A stretch of 64,000 nt of DNA from Flavivirga amylovorans. GTDB lineage: Bacteria > Bacteroidota > Bacteroidia > Flavobacteriales > Flavobacteriaceae. Below the pieces are notes generated by a model that saw only the letters and a program-made list of their open reading frames with translations, did not search any database and was not told the DNA's origin. Position 1 is the stretch's first letter. The number at the start of each line of letters is the position of its first letter. The stretch spans positions 365,968-429,967 of the forward strand of contig NZ_JAUOEM010000005.1 of NCBI RefSeq assembly GCF_030540875.1, written 5' to 3'. Below are positions 61,740 to 64,000 of the stretch, piece after piece. Both the position numbers and the translations under genes were made by a program.

Positions 61740-63188
61740 ATGAAAAATATACTTATTGGAGTAATTGTTTTATTACTGTTTTCTTGCCATAAAAAAGATT
61801 ACGTGATTATATCTGGGCAAATAAAAAACAGTACATCTAATGAAGTTTTTATAAATAGTTCTGAAATTAAAAGTTACGATGAAGGTGGAATACAACCTGT
61901 ACATCAATTTCAAAAACGAATACCGTTAAATAAAGATGGTCGTTTTTTAGATACCTTAAACATTACTAGCTATAAGGATACCTATATGTTAGTCAATGAT
62001 AAGAACAATGTACAACTATACCTTGAAAAAGGAGATCATGTCACCATTAACGCTGATAATAACGACTTATCTAAAACATTAATTTCATCAGAGAAAAATA
62101 CTGGGTATAACGATTATTTTTTAGCAAAAGAAAACCTTATTGAAAAGGTCCTGTATAAAGGAAAGGGGTCTTCTAGCATTTATGAATTAAATGAAATCGA
62201 CTTTAAGCAAAGGCTAGGAGCCTATAAAGAAGCCGTAAAAGAAGAACTTTCAAATTATAAAACTATAACAGAAGACTTTAAGGTTAAGGAAATAAGATTT
62301 GTGAAGTATCATACTTTATTTATGCTTTCATATTATCCAAAAGCGCATAGTTACGCTTTAAAAAAATCAGGACATGATGGCATTTATAAACCAACTAAAG
62401 GCTTTTTAGATGAATTGGATAAGTTACCTCTAACTAATGAAGAAGATTACTTTTCCATGTCATACTACAAAAGATTAGTAGGCAATATTATTTTAAAACA
62501 AAGTTCTGAGATCGCTAAAAAAGAAACGCTATCTAAAGAACTGGCATACATCAAGTCTGGACTAAAAATTAGCAATGAGCGTATTAAAAATGATATTTTG
62601 TTTGATAATGCATTTTTGACTCTATTATATTGCAGGATGAAAAATAACACACATCTTGATTTAGATACTTATCACTCTAAATTTATAAACAGTTCCAGCA
62701 ATGAAGAGAATAATAAGAAAATCGCAAAAACATATAACGAATTAAAACGTGTTGTTATAGGAGAACCATCACCTAAGTTTACAAACTATAAAAATGTTAA
62801 AGGCGGTACAAATTCTTTAGATGACTTTAAAGGTAAGTATGTATATATAGATTTATGGGCTACATGGTGTGGTCCCTGTATTGCAGAAATTCCTTTTTTG
62901 AAAACTATTGAAGCAAAATTTCACGATAAAAACATAGAATTTGTCAGTATTTCACTAGATCAAAAAAAGGATATTGCTAAGTGGAAGAAAATGGTAAAAG
63001 ATAAAGGCTTAACCGGTACGCAACTTATTGCTGACAATGCTTTAGATTCAGATTTTGTTAAAGACTATTCATTGGTTGGTATCCCACAATTTATATTAAT
63101 TGATCCTTTAGGCAATATTGTAAATTCATATGCACCTCGCCCGTCGGATCCTGCATTGGTAGAATTGTTGGAATCCTTAAACATATAA
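61740..63188 (+). CDS. TlpA-like thioredoxin lipoprotein of the Sus module
   Basis: 482 residues: lipoprotein signal (LLLFSCHKK, Cys16), a DUF4369-like beta domain (about 20-110), a helical middle, and a TlpA/AhpC-type thioredoxin domain from about 335. The active site is WATWCGPC (C377, C380), followed by the cis-Pro loop SLVGIPQFILIDPLG. Found 8 nt after susD. TlpA-like proteins are frequent third members of such modules in Bacteroidota. A role in reducing or maturing the imported substrate or its transporter is inferred. Confidence 0.9.
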   Translation: MKNILIGVIVLLLFSCHKKDYVIISGQIKNSTSNEVFINSSEIKSYDEGGIQPVHQFQKRIPLNKDGRFLDTLNITSYKDTYMLVNDKNNVQLYLEKGDHVTINADNNDLSKTLISSEKNTGYNDYFLAKENLIEKVLYKGKGSSSIYELNEIDFKQRLGAYKEAVKEELSNYKTITEDFKVKEIRFVKYHTLFMLSYYPKAHSYALKKSGHDGIYKPTKGFLDELDKLPLTNEEDYFSMSYYKRLVGNIILKQSSEIAKKETLSKELAYIKSGLKISNERIKNDILFDNAFLTLLYCRMKNNTHLDLDTYHSKFINSSSNEENNKKIAKTYNELKRVVIGEPSPKFTNYKNVKGGTNSLDDFKGKYVYIDLWATWCGPCIAEIPFLKTIEAKFHDKNIEFVSISLDQKKDIAKWKKMVKDKGLTGTQLIADNALDSDFVKDYSLVGIPQFILIDPLGNIVNSYAPRPSDPALVELLESLNI

Positions 63189-63337
63189 TCTTAAAAGACA
63201 TTTTTAGAATTTAAATTTAACCTAGTAATATGAAAATAGAATTCACTTGACTTTTTGTTTTTAACCGAAAGAAAAAGTCAAGATGAGTTCATAGTATAAA
63301 CTACACTAAGTAGTACAAAGACTATTAAATTTTTGAT

Positions 63338-63535
63338 AAAAAAGGAGGGAGGTAATTCGGAGTCACTAAAATTTGAGTTAGTTGTTACCTCCTATAAAAC
63401 CTAATAAAAATTAAATTCATTTTAGTTTAGTGTTTAGTTTAGTTCCTCTTTATCTGAAAAACCCTTGTAATCATAAGATTAACAAGGGTTTTGTTTTTTA
63501 GGTGTCAATATAGTTGACAATACTTAATAAATTAA
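63338..63535 (+). repeat. Direct repeat, right copy (blocks A and B)
   Basis: Block A (63338-63370) and block B (63457-63535) repeat the left copy at 54365-54545 almost base for base; the spacers differ. The block B hairpin (63457-63497) can serve as terminator of the Sus operon. Between the blocks, GGAGGTAA can also pair with TTACCTCC at 63385-63393. Confidence 0.85.
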
Positions 63536-63599
63536 CCTGAGTTTCTATGTAAATTTTATTAAAATTATCTTATATAATCCAATGAAATACAGCTGTTTG

Positions 63600-63846
63600 T
63601 CATGTCGACGGAGCGAAGCATGAGCCCTTCGACTGCGCTCCTTTAGATTTGTTTTTTATAAATTTAAGAAAGAGAAAGGAAATAAAGTAAACTATGACAA
63701 GCGCTCAGAGATTCTAGTCTCAATATGTGATTTAGACTTTATTTCCCTTTCATCAAGAACTCAAATAGAAATTAGGGAAAGACCCATTATCAAGGAGTTA
63801 AGTTAATTGATGACTATCTCTTATCTATCATCTTAACTCAAAGTTA
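63600..63846 (+). other. IS110-family left end, putative bridge RNA region
   Basis: The 5' non-coding part before the transposase has a near-perfect inverted repeat, GAAAGGAAATAAAGT (63674-63688) against ACTTTATTTCCCTTTC (63736-63751, one extra base). In IS110-type elements the left non-coding end is known to encode the bridge RNA. 63605-63650 also includes a dispersed GACTGCGCTC-type repeat. The exact left boundary of the element is not determinable here. Confidence 0.45.
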
Positions 63847-64000
63847 TGAAAAACATTATTATTGGTATTGACATTAGTAGTAAAACCTTAGATATCTGTA
63901 TCAAAAAAGCCAAAAGTATTGAACATTTTAATATTGAGAACACTTCAAAAGAGATCAAGAGGTTCTTTAAGCCTTTTACTGGAGAAAATATTGTAGTGGC
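63847..64000 (+). CDS. IS110-family transposase, 5' part (cut by window edge)
   Basis: ATG 63847, 51 codons visible: MKNIIIGIDISSKTLDICIK, then IEHFNIENTSKEIKRFFKPF. The GIDISSKTLD segment is the first catalytic Asp of the DEDD RuvC-like domain of IS110 transposases (MKxxxGIDxSKxxLD type). The remainder lies outside the window. Confidence 0.85.

Overview
The window is AT-rich DNA from a member of the Bacteroidota, most likely a marine Flavobacteriaceae. The evidence is the TAnnTTTG promoter boxes, the SusC/SusD pair with an ECF sigma factor and FecR, a PorP/SprF protein, the DUF6443-type YD-repeat giant protein and the style of the lipoprotein signals. No genus can be fixed from the sequence alone.

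Layout. (1) 1-13.2 kb: a polymorphic-toxin style locus. It holds the 3' part of an Ig-like/YD protein, a small secreted protein, a YD/RHS protein of about 3400 residues with a variable tip, and an overlapping lipoprotein that is a candidate immunity protein. (2) 13.2-16.6 kb: a non-coding, repeat-rich stretch with two families of REP-like palindromes around a REP-associated tyrosine transposase (RAYT), truncated copies of the RAYT 5' end, and one MORN-repeat protein. (3) 16.6-39.3 kb: a nearly gap-free extracellular contractile injection system (eCIS) locus. It encodes a membrane-anchored GH18-like protein, a membrane protein, cap, an unknown protein, sheath, two tube proteins, DUF5908, LysM tube-baseplate protein, spike, gp25, two giant baseplate proteins, a putative fibre, tape measure, AAA+ ATPase, PAAR-like tip and a small membrane protein. 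(4) 39.5 kb: tRNA-Ser(TGA) with a canonical promoter and terminator. (5) 39.8-54.2 kb: accessory genes, namely an unknown cytoplasmic protein, a decayed gene, a beta-barrel protein, three micro-ORFs, a LytTR regulator, a lipocalin-like lipoprotein, PorP/SprF, an FG-GAP-like protein, a tandem ABM protein, and an operon of FPP synthase, HAD-terpene cyclase fusion and AraC regulator, followed by two overlapping HTH proteins. (6) 54.4-63.5 kb: an ECF sigma/FecR/SusC/SusD/TlpA nutrient-uptake module bounded by matching direct repeats. (7) The 5' end of an IS110-family element runs off the right edge.

The strongest new observations are two. First, the HAD-DxDTT terpene cyclase fusion (residues D29, D181-D182 and D317-T321) sits beside a farnesyl-diphosphate-synthase-like enzyme, which points to a drimane-type sesquiterpenoid operon. 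Second, four promoters in this region share an identical 56-bp layout: two TCCATGT-like boxes 21 bp apart, then exactly 20 nt, then a TAnnTTTG -7 box. These promoters lie ahead of the LytTR gene, PorP/SprF, the tandem ABM gene and the terpene operon. The layout implies one regulon, controlled by LytTR or possibly AraC, that links a cell-surface protein with terpenoid production. A second promoter family with fixed spacing precedes the FG-GAP gene and the HTH pair. All functional calls are from reading the sequence; no database search was run.
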